Shown piece by piece: positions 14,601 to 37,000 of a stretch of DNA of 64,000 bases. The translations under genes were made by a program, and so were the position numbers. The notes beneath the pieces are model-generated. The model worked only from the letters and a program-made list of their open reading frames with translations. It had not been told where the DNA came from and did not search any database. Positions within the stretch are counted from its first letter, which is position 1. Each line of letters begins with the position of its first letter. The DNA lies in contig NW_019091630.1 in assembly GCF_001949145.1 (NCBI RefSeq), positions 205,030-269,029 on the forward strand, read 5' to 3'. Source of the DNA: Acanthaster planci (Eukaryota > Echinodermata > Asteroidea > Valvatida > Acanthasteridae).

Positions 14601-17600
14601 ATCAATCCTTGTAATTTAATACCGGTACTTAATTTGCTATTCAAGTGTTTAAAATTTATCTTGCTATACAATATGCACAATGTATACATGTACATTGCAT
14701 TTAGAGTGTGCCAGTTCAATCTATGACTTTGGAGGGTTATTCCAGAAATAAGAGGTCCAAAAGTGTGACATTTCCGTGTCCCTGTTACATCCGACCTTTG
14801 TTATTTCAACTGGAAATATCACCGGAATTGATTTCAACTATTAATTTTACATGTAGGTATTTGTTAGGCAGGTACCGTAATTTTCATTAATAATTCATCA
14901 CTTTTGGAAATTAAAACATGTGTTCTGAAGTTACAATATCATAATGTCAGATATGACAGGGACACAAAAAAATGGACTCCTAATTTCTGGAAAAATTGTA
15001 CCCTTGTACTGTACATGTACCAGTATTTAACAAAACAGTTGTTGGCTGCTGTGATGGGGTCCATGGGTTTTGTACACCCAAGGGGGCAAATTACACTTGA
15101 GGCAAAGCCAAGAGTATGCCCTTTGCCCCCTCTGGTGTAAAAAAAACACCATGGACCCCTACACTGCAGGTATTTTGGTAAACTTGTTATGTACATGTAC
15201 CAGTACTGTTTCTGCTCAGGCCCTGTGGATGTGCCTACTGTGGTTATTAGACTGGCTGTGCGGATGGGCCCTCTAACAAGATTACAAGAAGTCCACATAA
15301 TGCAGGTTGTGTGAACCTTGCGAGGACTACGCCACGTCCACACCCGGCTATACCCCTCTTTCTGGAAAACTGGTTTAGAGATATTTTGGGGTCAGTGGTA
15401 CAGTGTATCTGTCGCAAAAACAATGAAGAATAGTCAAGGATCATCAAAAATCTACATGCACATGTAGCTCGACAAAGCAGCAACTGGTACAGTGTATTCG
15501 CAGTTAAAGAAAAGGAGTTTTCTATCCGCACAAGGTACCGGGTAGACCTTTTTCCTGTTATGTCACAATCGTGCTGGACCTCTGATGTGTTGTGATGGTA
15601 ATGAGTGCATAGTGTTGTGATGGTAATCTTCCTATTCAAGATAAACTAGTCAAGCATGCAGCGTTCACACGTGCGCTTCTACGTGGTTAAGCTGTATATG
15701 CGATCACCGTGGCCACGGGGTCCATACGTGGTGGTATAGGTGGGGAGTCAGGTTGGCAAGGTAGTTCTTTCCTCGCCTTCCACCTCTATGGTCCCGGGTT
15801 CGATTTCCCGCCCGGTCCACATGTGGATTGGGTTTTTAGTCCCTACCTGACTCCATGGGTTTTACCCAGAATATTCCTCTGGGGTTTTCCTCCCACCTCT
15901 AAAACTGTAACTGCTTCTTACTGTCTCCCCTTTACTGATGTTGGTGAATGTGGGTCGTTTGGCGGCTGCCTGAGGCGCCCTTGTATGCCATCGGCTCAAC
16001 CATGTTTAAATGTATTCATTGTTCCATGCTTAATGTCTTCATTGTATGGCACATTTGAACATACCTACATGTATATGAAATTTCCACTTTATAAACGAAT
16101 AAATAATTAGTATTATAGCTTACATTCAGTTGCGTGGGTGAAAAAATTCTATACATGTACATGTACGTATACCAGTACCGTTTCAACTACAGTACTACAG
16201 TACACAATGTGTATGCATGTTAATATACCATATATGTGCAGAAATATGCACATGTTCACAATCACATATACAATTTCAAAAATTTAAATTTACAATGTAC
16301 CGGTACAATGTACGAGTACATGTACGTATGAACATGTACATGTACCGGTACATTAATTACGTATCCTGCAAATACCTGTTGGTATTAGATTGAAGATGAT
16401 TTCCTCAAAGTATCTGCATGATTAAGCATGTTTTGTGACAACTGAAAACAGTTAACTGCATATATACACGTGTACACTGTAGGCCTACACCGGTGCACGT
16501 ACAAAACTACATGTGTACGGGGTACAACCAAACTGCATGTACATGTAACAGTGTTGTGCAGAAACAAAATACTGTACATGTGCTGTTGGTTTCCTGCACG
16601 AAGAGGTCATAATTCGGCGAATTCAGGAAGGTTGGTCACTAACGTAACATGTACACGTACTTAAAATACATGTAGAGAACTCTAGTAAATGAAGGTTGTT
16701 ACATACATGTAGAAACACCCTTTGCTATGGTGGCCCTGAGGGGACATCAGCAGTCGTCAATGCCGATGTCCATATTCAGGTCCGAAATTCATGACTCACC
16801 TTCTGAGATGCACATATTGATAGATTTTGTTCTTTTTTTGTGACATCCAGGTACCGTTTATATGTACCGGTACATGTACCAGGCAGAGCATGTGACCACA
16901 TTGATAATGTCATGTGATCTATGAATAGGAGCCGGGGTTGTGAGCGGGGGTTGTCGAGCGGATGTCATTTCATTTCATTTTTCAGGATACACTAACGAAG
17001 ACATTCTATTAAATACCAGGTACATAAACATTGGAAACAAAACATGAAGGGCACAAAACAAGTATTTAACCGCTGAATTGCCAACAAGATATGTGTAGTT
17101 TCTGTCGAGGGACTCTCCAACCACGCTAACTGGTTAAATGTGAAACAGGAAATTTCCTAATTAAAATTAGGAAAATTATAAACGCAAAAACTTCAGGGAA
17201 AAAAAACCAATATTAACATAACATACGAGTAACATAAAAACTAATGTAAAAACATTAACCAAATTATTTCAATTAATAAATTTGTCCACTTCTTGCCTAG
17301 CCTGCCCCCCAAAAAGTTTTCAATAAAGTTAATTTTAAAAAGGCAACATTTGCCGCCTGGAATGCCCGGAGAGCAAGATGTGAATGCTGGAAACTGCTGA
17401 ATTCCGTATTTGCGACCCACACAGCACATCATGAGTGTTTGTCAATATTGATGATTGGCTGTGTCCCTTCAGAGCCACCGTAAGAAATGCCAAATGGACT
17501 GGTTTCAGACAGAACATTTCCATTATCCTCCCAGTCCTCACAACATAAATTATACCCGGTACCATACTGGCACGACATTGGACTTTGGGGAAGGGTCTGC

Positions 17601-19508
17601 TTAAGGACACACATCAACTGATAGTTTAACTCCATGCCTGATGATCAACTTTAAATGCTGGGCGTAAACATCAGTCCATCAGCACGATTGCATAATTGCA
17701 TCAGTCAATCCTATATGAAATGTCCGACTTTTCTATCCCTTTTTAGAAGCAATCGTCCACAACCGTGAGGTACATGTACATGCATGTTTACGTACAATAA
17801 GTACTAGGCAATTGGCTGATGGAGAATTATCGGCAATAAAATCGGAAGATTGCCCAAAGATCGAGCGACAGTGCAAGATGAACCAATGAACGTCCAACAT
17901 GGCGAGCGCATTGTACACATGTATGCATGTACATGTACAAGTATCTAAAACAGCAAGGAAAACTTGCAAACAGTTATACACATGTAAATTTACAAAAACT
18001 TCTTTTCATGTTGTACTGTAGATGGAAATTCACGATTGCAGATCCTGAACAGACATGATATGGACCCAAACAAAAAACTGCTGAACAATTCCTGAAAGCA
18101 AGATATAGAATTTGACATGAATTCTGTTAAAATAAAAAAAAGACAGATTTTGTTCAACAGTGCCACGAGCAAAATTTACTGTCAAGCACTGCACTGTAAT
18201 GTACATGTACATGCACATGGTACCGTGCTACCGGTAGGCCTACATGTACATGTACACGTAAATTTACACTGTTGGCCTACAAGTGCTTCAATTCAGAAAC
18301 AATGGAGAAAAAAATCAATGAATTCTAGCCAGCTGGATGACGGATCATTATTACAATAAATACACACCTATGAATGACTGGAATTAATCTCCAAATTGGA
18401 AATCAATGGTTTATGAACAAATTGTGAAAATGATAAAACTACATGTACATATAATGATACAGCAGTCACAGGGTAAATGCAGGAATTTTTGACCAGGAGG
18501 AGAATTCGACCAACTGCATTCAGAAACAATACAGCTGGTCAAATTTCTGGCTTTTTTTTACATGTATACCCCAACCTTTACCCAACATGTAGGCCTACAT
18601 GTACAGTACAATGTTGGCCTATGTATGATTTCCATTAAAATTACAATTCCAATGTACATTTACTGTATCTATTTAGACACCCTGTGGAAGGTTGTGAAAG
18701 CAATATTTGAAAATATGAGATCAGGAGAGCTTTTTTTGTGATGGCTCACAAATCCCAACACGTAAGTATCACATTTCATCCACACAGAAAAAAACAGCAA
18801 CTTGCCAAGATGGAAAGTAATGTGTGCACGCACGGAGTCTTTCCGACAACTCATTTCCGGTATTGTGAGAATGAATGTCGGCATTAAACATGTTAAAGGT
18901 GGTGTCACCCACCAATAGGTTCGGTCATGGGCCAGGGATAATGACAAATCATTTGAGGGGGTCGGTTCTTGGCAGTGACCTCACCTTGTTCCGAAGTTTT
19001 TCTTCCAGTACTTTGCGGCATCCTGTTTGGTTATGCGGAAGCTTTCCCCGGAGAAAACCCCGCTGGGGAAGATCGCCTTCAGCTCGGCCAGGTTGTGGCT
19101 GAAGATGAGCGACAGGCGGTTCAGCTCGCGCCGGCCCGTCGAGTTTTCGTCGTACATCTTCTCCTTGTGGACCTTGAAGAGCTGAATGGTCTGCCGAGCC
19201 TTCTTCATGATGTTGTCCACGAAAATGCGAAAGTAGAGGTTGTCGTTGAGTTCGTGGAGCTTGTCCGGGTCGCCCTCGTACTTGGACCAGATCAGGCGGA
19301 GCTGGTGGTAGGTCTCGGGGAGAATGTCCAGAATGTACGGCGGACTGTTCTTCAACTTCATCTTGTTGTGCTGACACAAACGCATCACCTTTTCCATCAG
19401 TTTCCACGTCTTCTCCAGGGTCTTCCGGTCCACGGCGGGCCGCGGGGCGGCCATCAGGTCCGCCACTCGCGAGAAAAACCCCGGCTTTCGCCCACCAGGT
19501 TGGGCCAT
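2423..19508 (-). CDS. CBL: CBL proto-oncogene-type E3 ubiquitin ligase, N-terminal 387 codons (3' end off window)
   Basis: CBL proteins bind phosphotyrosine on activated receptors and kinases through the TKB domain, and use the RING to recruit E2 enzymes and ubiquitinate the target. Four exons join in phase: 19508-18985, 10271-9993, 4032-3895 and 2642-2423 (524, 279, 138 and 220 bp; 387 codons). The product runs four-helix bundle (about 25-155), EF-hand (about 156-245), SH2 (about 246-330), linker helix with YALYCEMG, then the RING start. The SH2 phosphate-binding Arg is in SYIFRLS (R272). Linker tyrosines 346 and 349 match human Tyr368/Tyr371. RING ligands seen are C359, C362, C374, H376, C379 and C382, and the E2-contacting Trp is W386. 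The remaining RING ligands, proline-rich tail and UBA are beyond the left edge. It stands for vertebrate CBL, CBLB and CBLC together. Identity is near certain. Confidence 0.97.
2745..3035. repeat. Fragment of hAT-like short element
   Basis: The segments CCGTGACTTTTCCAGGAC and CTATGACTTTTCCAGGGC match the dispersed element seen in better condition at 52494-52735. It is interrupted by the short hairpin element at 2821-2879. Confidence 0.35.
2821..2879. repeat. Short palindromic (hairpin) repeat, copy 1
   Basis: TTAACCCTAAC and its complement GTTAGGGTTAA bound complementary inner arms (CTCAGTCCTCC against GGATTGAGG), giving a roughly 59-bp fold-back. A second copy in the opposite orientation is at 49286-49344. 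Confidence 0.6.
3100..3376. mobile_element. MITE family A, copy 1
   Basis: The element starts GGGTAATTCCAGAAATTAG and ends with AATTTCTGG and, after a small GTACATG insertion, TTACCC, so the ends form a terminal inverted repeat. The interior shares the motifs CAGATGTAACAGGGACACGA and a short TGATGAATTAATGCAAATTA block with the copies at 13768 and 14734. It is non-coding. Confidence 0.65.
3430..3870 (-). mobile_element. tRNA-derived SINE, three tandem copies
   Basis: Three head-to-tail copies of about 135 bp (near 3430-3560, 3580-3715 and 3722-3870). On the minus strand the first copy has an A-box-like TAGCCTAGTGGCGAGG and a B-box GGGGTTCGAATCAAG near 3494-3509, so the unit derives from a tRNA gene. 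The later copies have decayed B boxes. A further copy is at 50865-51000. The last copy ends 25 bp from CBL exon 3. Confidence 0.65.
3895..4032 (-). CDS. CBL: CBL exon 3: SH2 core
   Basis: The acceptor CCCTTTTCAG is followed by CTACATCTTCCGA. The split Ser codon AG+C gives [18 protein letters not shown], which contains the phosphate-binding Arg. The exon goes on to [18 protein letters not shown] and ends CGC GAG GGA TT before GTAAGT, phase 2. It is 138 bp and almost identical in protein sequence to vertebrate CBL. Confidence 0.97.
4033..9992 (-). other. CBL intron 2-3
   Basis: Six kilobases without a supported gene. It is crowded with GTACAT/ACATGTAC-type interspersed repeats (for example 4700-5180, 6450-6600, 7800-8100) and homopolymer runs. 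The open frames here are short, lack splice-consistent partners and are mostly built from the repeat, which reads as Met-Tyr-Met-Tyr or His-Val-His-Val. Confidence 0.8.
9993..10271 (-). CDS. CBL: CBL exon 2: EF-hand and SH2 start
   Basis: After the acceptor GTGTTTTCCAG the split Ser codon leads into [16 protein letters not shown]. Then come the EF-hand segment with [37 protein letters not shown] and the SH2 beginning [16 protein letters not shown]. The exon ends AAG CCG GGG AG before GTAAAC, phase 2. It is 279 bp. The calcium-binding loop Asp/Asn/Glu residues are retained. Confidence 0.97.
10440..10660 (+). mobile_element. SINE family B, diverged copy
   Basis: Shares the blocks CCTCTGGTTTTCC and CCTTTGGCTCAACC, in the same order and spacing, with the fuller SINE at 15710-16110. 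The tRNA-like head is not recognisable here. Confidence 0.45.
13009..13086. repeat. 18-bp minisatellite
   Basis: About four tandem units of AAGAGCGCAACACGCAGC with point changes, in the first CBL intron. Confidence 0.75.
13768..14019. mobile_element. MITE family A, best-preserved copy
   Basis: A 252-bp non-coding element with terminal inverted repeats GGGTAATTCCAGAAAT / ATTTCTGGAATTACCC. It is flanked by ACAT on the left and ACATG on the right, a possible short target duplication that cannot be separated from the background GTACAT repeat. Sub-terminal GGGGTCC, TGTCCCTGT and their complements are also inverted. Confidence 0.75.
14734..15003. mobile_element. MITE family A, copy 3
   Basis: Starts GGGTTATTCCAGAAATAAGA and ends CCTAATTTCTGGAAAAATT. 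The internal sequence follows the copy at 13768, including CACCGGA, TTTGTTAGGCAGGTA and ATGACAGGGACAC. The right terminus is more decayed than the left. Confidence 0.65.
15056..15159. mobile_element. Fold-back element
   Basis: GGGGTCCATGGGTTTTG and ACACC..AGGGGGCAAA on the left are complementary to TTTGCCCCCTCTGGTGT and ACACCATGGACCCC on the right. Arms of about 38 bp surround a short loop. It is non-coding. Confidence 0.6.
15710..16110 (+). mobile_element. tRNA-derived SINE family B
   Basis: A B-box-like GGGTTCGATTTCCCGC at 15796-15811 lies about 40 bp after an A-box-like GGTTGGCAAGG. A body with ACCCAGAATATTCCTCTGGG follows, and the 3' end is A-rich (ATAAACGAATAAATAAT). Related copies are at 10440-10660 and 27436-27605. 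Confidence 0.6.
18985..19508 (-). CDS. CBL: CBL exon 1: start codon and four-helix bundle
   Basis: Opens with ATG GCC CAA CCT ([19 protein letters not shown]), then [69 protein letters not shown] and [12 protein letters not shown], all in the order of vertebrate CBL residues about 50-195. It ends ACA AG before the donor GTGAGG, phase 2. The N-terminus lacks the long His-rich leader of human CBL. This start is the only Met ahead of the conserved block in this frame. Confidence 0.96.
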
Positions 19509-19867
19509 TTTGACGGTAAATCTCGGAGTCCGATCGCCTCTCTGCCTCCGCTCAGGTTTTTTGCTGCTCTCGCTTCCGCATAATTTTCTGCACTGTGGAT
19601 ATAGCTTACCACAGTCCTCAACCGTTTGATAAAAACATTTCCCACAAGCCTTTGCGTAACTAACTTGAACAACCCTATTTAATCATTTGGTCACCTCTAG
19701 ATACATAAAACAAACATAAAACTATTTTTACTTTCAATTATGTAATAGAATAGTCCATTTAGGCGTTTTTAATTTCCCTTAAAAGGAAGTTTGATCTTCA
19801 TTTTTTGCGATGTTTTGATTGTTGTCAGTCACAGCACTTCCGGTACACGAACACGTCATCGAGCAAT
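19509..19867. promoter_or_regulatory. Bidirectional promoter between CBL and TBC1D23
   Basis: The two start codons are 359 bp apart and diverge. No TATA box is evident. Seen elements: CACTTCCGGT at 19835-19844 (perfect ETS/GABPA site ACCGGAAGTG on the minus strand), AAAGGAAGT near 19782, a second CTTCCG near 19573 inside the CBL leader, and a CGTCA half CRE near 19855. The TBC1D23 start sits in CAATATGGCGGA, which resembles the YY1 and short-5'UTR (TISU) element. This composition is typical of broadly expressed TATA-less promoters. Confidence 0.7.
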
Positions 19868-32834
<12,967 letters not shown>

Positions 32835-34070
32835 CCCCGTGACCTTTGATCACATCGGGTCAAAGGGCAATGTAAAGGTAAACTGATTGATATTTATACA
32901 TGAAGGAATTAGAACTGATAAAGGTATTTCAAACTGCCCGGCATTGCTACTAAAGCTGAATCAAATCAGGCACCCTTGTGACCTTTGATCTCACCAGGTC
33001 AAAGGTCAATATTAAAGTAAATGGATTGGTACAGTGCTCGTCATACCTCAGGGGACACAGAACTGGTCAAGATAATGAAACTTCCGGAACATGCCAGCAT
33101 AGCAGGGTTGGAAGACGTAGCCCTGTGGCCTTTCACCTCATAGTGTCAAAGGTTTGTGACCAGTTTTGCAGAAGTCGGTGAGACTAGTTGAGAGATTACT
33201 CACAGATTTTATGAAATTGCAGTGCCCTGGTGCGCAGCGTGAGTTACCCATGCATCTCTTAACCTGTGACCTGCACAGGTCAAGCTTTATCATAAAGGTG
33301 TTAATTATAGGCTCTGTACCAGAAAGGTCAATGAAACCATCCCAGATATATAATACCACCTGCTTCCATCCATGGCAAAAGTAAAGCACTGACCTTGTAA
33401 GCCGCCTTGGTAAAAGGTGAATTAGGTACGTCAGATTAGTACATTTAAAGCCTCTCGTCAGTGTCGAGTTTTGAGACACACTCAAAACGTTTCAAACCCC
33501 ACATTCAGATTCTCCGCCCCCCTCCCCTGAAAGGCAGATCGTCGCTAAATGATGTCCCTGCTGTGACACATGCCCTGCCTGCTACACAAACGCAAAGAAC
33601 GGAAATCACTGTTTTCACCTTTTGCTGCAACAGTCAGTCAGATGTACCCTCCGCTCGATTTGCCTTAGTACACAGACACAACTTGAATATAACTTTCATG
33701 CCTCTTGTTCTAACGGTAGCCCATATGGACCATGACAAAAACATTCTGTTCTCTTGTACCTTTCATTCTTTTGAGTAGGGTACCATAGAATATCCCCACC
33801 AATGTCAAGAGGCTTCAGAGGATAATTGGAGATTTCTTTTTTTTTGCTCTTTTCATCAAGGGGGAAATTTTGGGTAAATTGATATTTTGGGGGAGGGGTT
33901 TATATGATAAACATTTTGTCATCGTTTGATTGTAAATTGATTCCTGGTTTGTATAATTTTCGTTATTGTTATTTTGTACCAGAATGAATCAGGGTTTACT
34001 TATTTATATTGCTTCAAGTTCAACCTCATTCTTGTTTTTTCAATTAAAAGTCTGATTAGTTAAAACAAAT
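32835..34070 (+). other. TBC1D23: TBC1D23 3' UTR with likely poly(A) signal
   Basis: Non-coding sequence after the TAG. It contains several CTTTGATC-type degenerate repeats (32840-33010). ATTAAA at 34043-34048 followed by a T/GT-rich stretch at 34078-34110 is the best poly(A) signal candidate. Confidence 0.5.
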
Positions 34071-37000
34071 GTATGATCTTTTTTCTTCTTTGTTTCTTGT
34101 ATATTAAAGATGCCATAAGAGCTGAGAAAATGGAGGGTAAATTATATTTTAATAAGAGGCAAACATGTAAATGTTCAATTGAATTTGACAGTTATTTGGG
34201 GGATAGATATTAAAAGTAGCATTATAATGAAAATATTCATCACACCAAAAAAAATCATCAACTTCAAGTATTGTTGTAGGCTGTAGGGCGTAGGTGTAAG
34301 TCAATCTAGGAGCCTAGGTTGTCCGTTGTCAACTCATGAATAGGCCTATGTGCTGACATGCCATCGTTGTTTACATGCGCACTTGCCCATGGCGCCAGTG
34401 GGGGTCCATGGTCCACTGGCCACCTCAGGAAAGCACAATGGTAAACACAGTGGGGTGTCAACAGTACAGGGCTCATACTGTACATGAACCGTACTCGAGG
34501 CATAATGGTGTCAGCTTATGTTGAAAGTGGCGTTGCATTGTGGTTGCTAGGCAGGCACTGCAGGGCAGGGCCACATGATATTTACATTTCTGGATATTTT
34601 TCAACTCAGGCTTGTTTTTTTTTCTTTTTTTTGGGGGGGGGGGATTTCACGGCCAGGGAGCCAGATTCCACCACCCTCCTCAAGAATTAGGCTGTCACAT
34701 GTCTGATCCATGTCCAACTCAGCCTTTGTGTTAAGTCCGTCATTAAAAGTACACAGGCTATATATGCGAAATTCCAATCCAGTCTAAATAATGGTTTTGT
34801 TATTTCGGTCATTTGAAGTTTACGGCCTTCTTCGCATAGGCCCATGCACTGGCCTCGTGTTCACAGGCCCATGCGCTCACTTTGTGAGACGCAGTCATGC
34901 AAAATCGTGTGCTTGTACCGAAAATCAAGGGTGCCAATCCAGGCCACACCCACATTGTGGGGGGCCTTTTGGACTGGGTCTTTGTTTTGCCTGCATGGTG
35001 CAGGCCCATGGAAATGGGTTGTTTTCTCACAACACATGTTCCAGAACTGGCAAGCGGGATTTTCCAACAAAAGTGGAAATTTGGTTACAAGGTACCTACT
35101 TCATTATCGTCAGTAATTTTTGAACAGAAAAAGAAGTTTTAAAAAAAAAAATGATAAGTACAATTTCTCTTTTCAGTTTTAATAGCTCATGGTCGGTAAC
35201 AGCGTGACCAAATTTCCACTTGCGCATGGAATTGCCCAAGTGCAATGTGCCCGGAAGTTAATCAGTCAAGCAGAAACAACACACTGAATGGTTGAATGAC
35301 CCCGAAAAATATTTCATCCATCCCTGCCTTGCTTCCGGTATTAAGCCATATGTCCAACTTACCTTAGCTACGGCTTGCAATTACATGCAACTCTATGCGA
35401 GTTGCCTGCAGCCATTATCCATAAGACGCGTGTACAGTTACCAAACATAGCCACACGATAAAACAGTAAGCCCAATATGACACCATTACATTTTTCTTAG
35501 TTGATATTTGTTTCCAACGTGTATTGTAAACTACATGTATGCCGATTGAAAATCGGGGCTATTGTATATATTGCCTAGTCAATCTGTAGAGTGCATGTAC
35601 ATGTATTTATAAACTTAATATAAAAACCATACGTGCTGATTATATTGTACATGTATTATATTTGAAATTTTCCTCGCATCTTTGGGTGTATAATGTATGA
35701 TATCGAATTCCTGCCAAAACCTGATTGAGGAGCTGCGTTATTTTTTCATTCTAAATTTGCCGTCAAAATATAGAAGCAGAATTGTACAGCGGTAGTTGAG
35801 GGCGTATTTCGGCACGTAAGGAGAAGAGTACACACATGGTAGAGTAGGCAAGTTGGCCTGGCCTACGTGAACGGGCAAGATTTCGCAAACATCTTAGCAG
35901 AGCATCCGCAAAGTTCATCGCGCCACGAATTATAAGATTTCTTGCTGTTGAAATGTTAGCTGGCGAACTATGTATCATAAAGCAGTTGACAGAACTGTTG
36001 AAAAACATAACATATAAATGGCAGTGAGTAAACACGGTAAAACTGGTTAAGAATGCTGAAGAAATGTAGTCAAACTGTCGTCTGTAAGAGCAATTTTGCC
36101 GAAATCAGACTTTGGCTATCAACGTAGACATACTTGGTTTTGAAACCTTTGAATAACACCTGCATGTGTGACGTTGCAGAACTTGCATTTTCTACAAAGC
36201 GTTAAATTGTATCTTGTCTGTGATACTGAATTTAGAAATCAATACACCGTGGTAGATTAGTCAAACCTGTCTTAGTTGGACAATTGAGGGGTAGATAGAA
36301 ATGAGTGGGAGAAGAGTCCAGAATGTTAGTGGGCGGTAGAGTTGACTCGAGTCACCATAACGTTGTGGCTTGTGGCTCGAGTTGAGTCGTTGTAATGTAT
36401 TGACTTATTTACCGTGCAGCTCGAGTCAATTCGAGTCACAAATATTTGAACACAATACAGGTAGGATGAATAAAAGTAAGAGAGTCATGTTTTGGGCATT
36501 TTAAAATTTACTCTGGATTTCTCTACATGGCCACACCACATGGGCCAAAAATGTGTGACTCGGGTTAGTTTCAATTCAAATCACTGGCGCGAGTCATAAC
36601 CATATGTACTTTAGTGGATTGGGCTTGGTAGGTGGGATCAGCCTGCACAGTGTCAGTGTAGTGTGCAGTGACATAGCCAGGGTGTGAGTTCCAGTGCAAG
36701 ATACGGAGTGTTTCTAAAATTGCTGTCCAAATATGTTCTCCGCATACACACCCACTTACCTTACACACCTAGTGTAGACATTCCTTTCTTTTTGTGCAGT
36801 TAAGAAAACTCAGTGAAAATACTCGTTTTTCTTGAACTGGGAACATGATTTTCAGCTGGACTTTTGTACAAGGTTTCCTAGACTATTCCTCTTCCTTTTA
36901 CGACAGATGACCCCTTCCCCAAAATGTCTCTAAACCCCTTTTTCAGAGAAGGGCAACGTCCTCTGGGCGTGCATGTGTAAGTCCACAGAATGTTTTCCTT

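Larger units (their letters stand above)
10272..18984 (-). other. CBL intron 1-2
   Basis: An 8.7-kb intron holding SINEs (10440, 15710), two MITE family A copies (13768, 14734), a fold-back (15056), an 18-bp minisatellite (13009) and dense GTACAT-type repeat clusters (11250-11420, 16140-16360). No additional exon-like segment with CBL similarity was seen. Base 10311 is ambiguous. Confidence 0.75.

Noticed and set aside
18969-19583. 204-codon plus-strand open frame opposite CBL exon 1
   Set aside because: Shadow of the GC-rich CBL coding strand. The minus strand encodes the conserved four-helix bundle.
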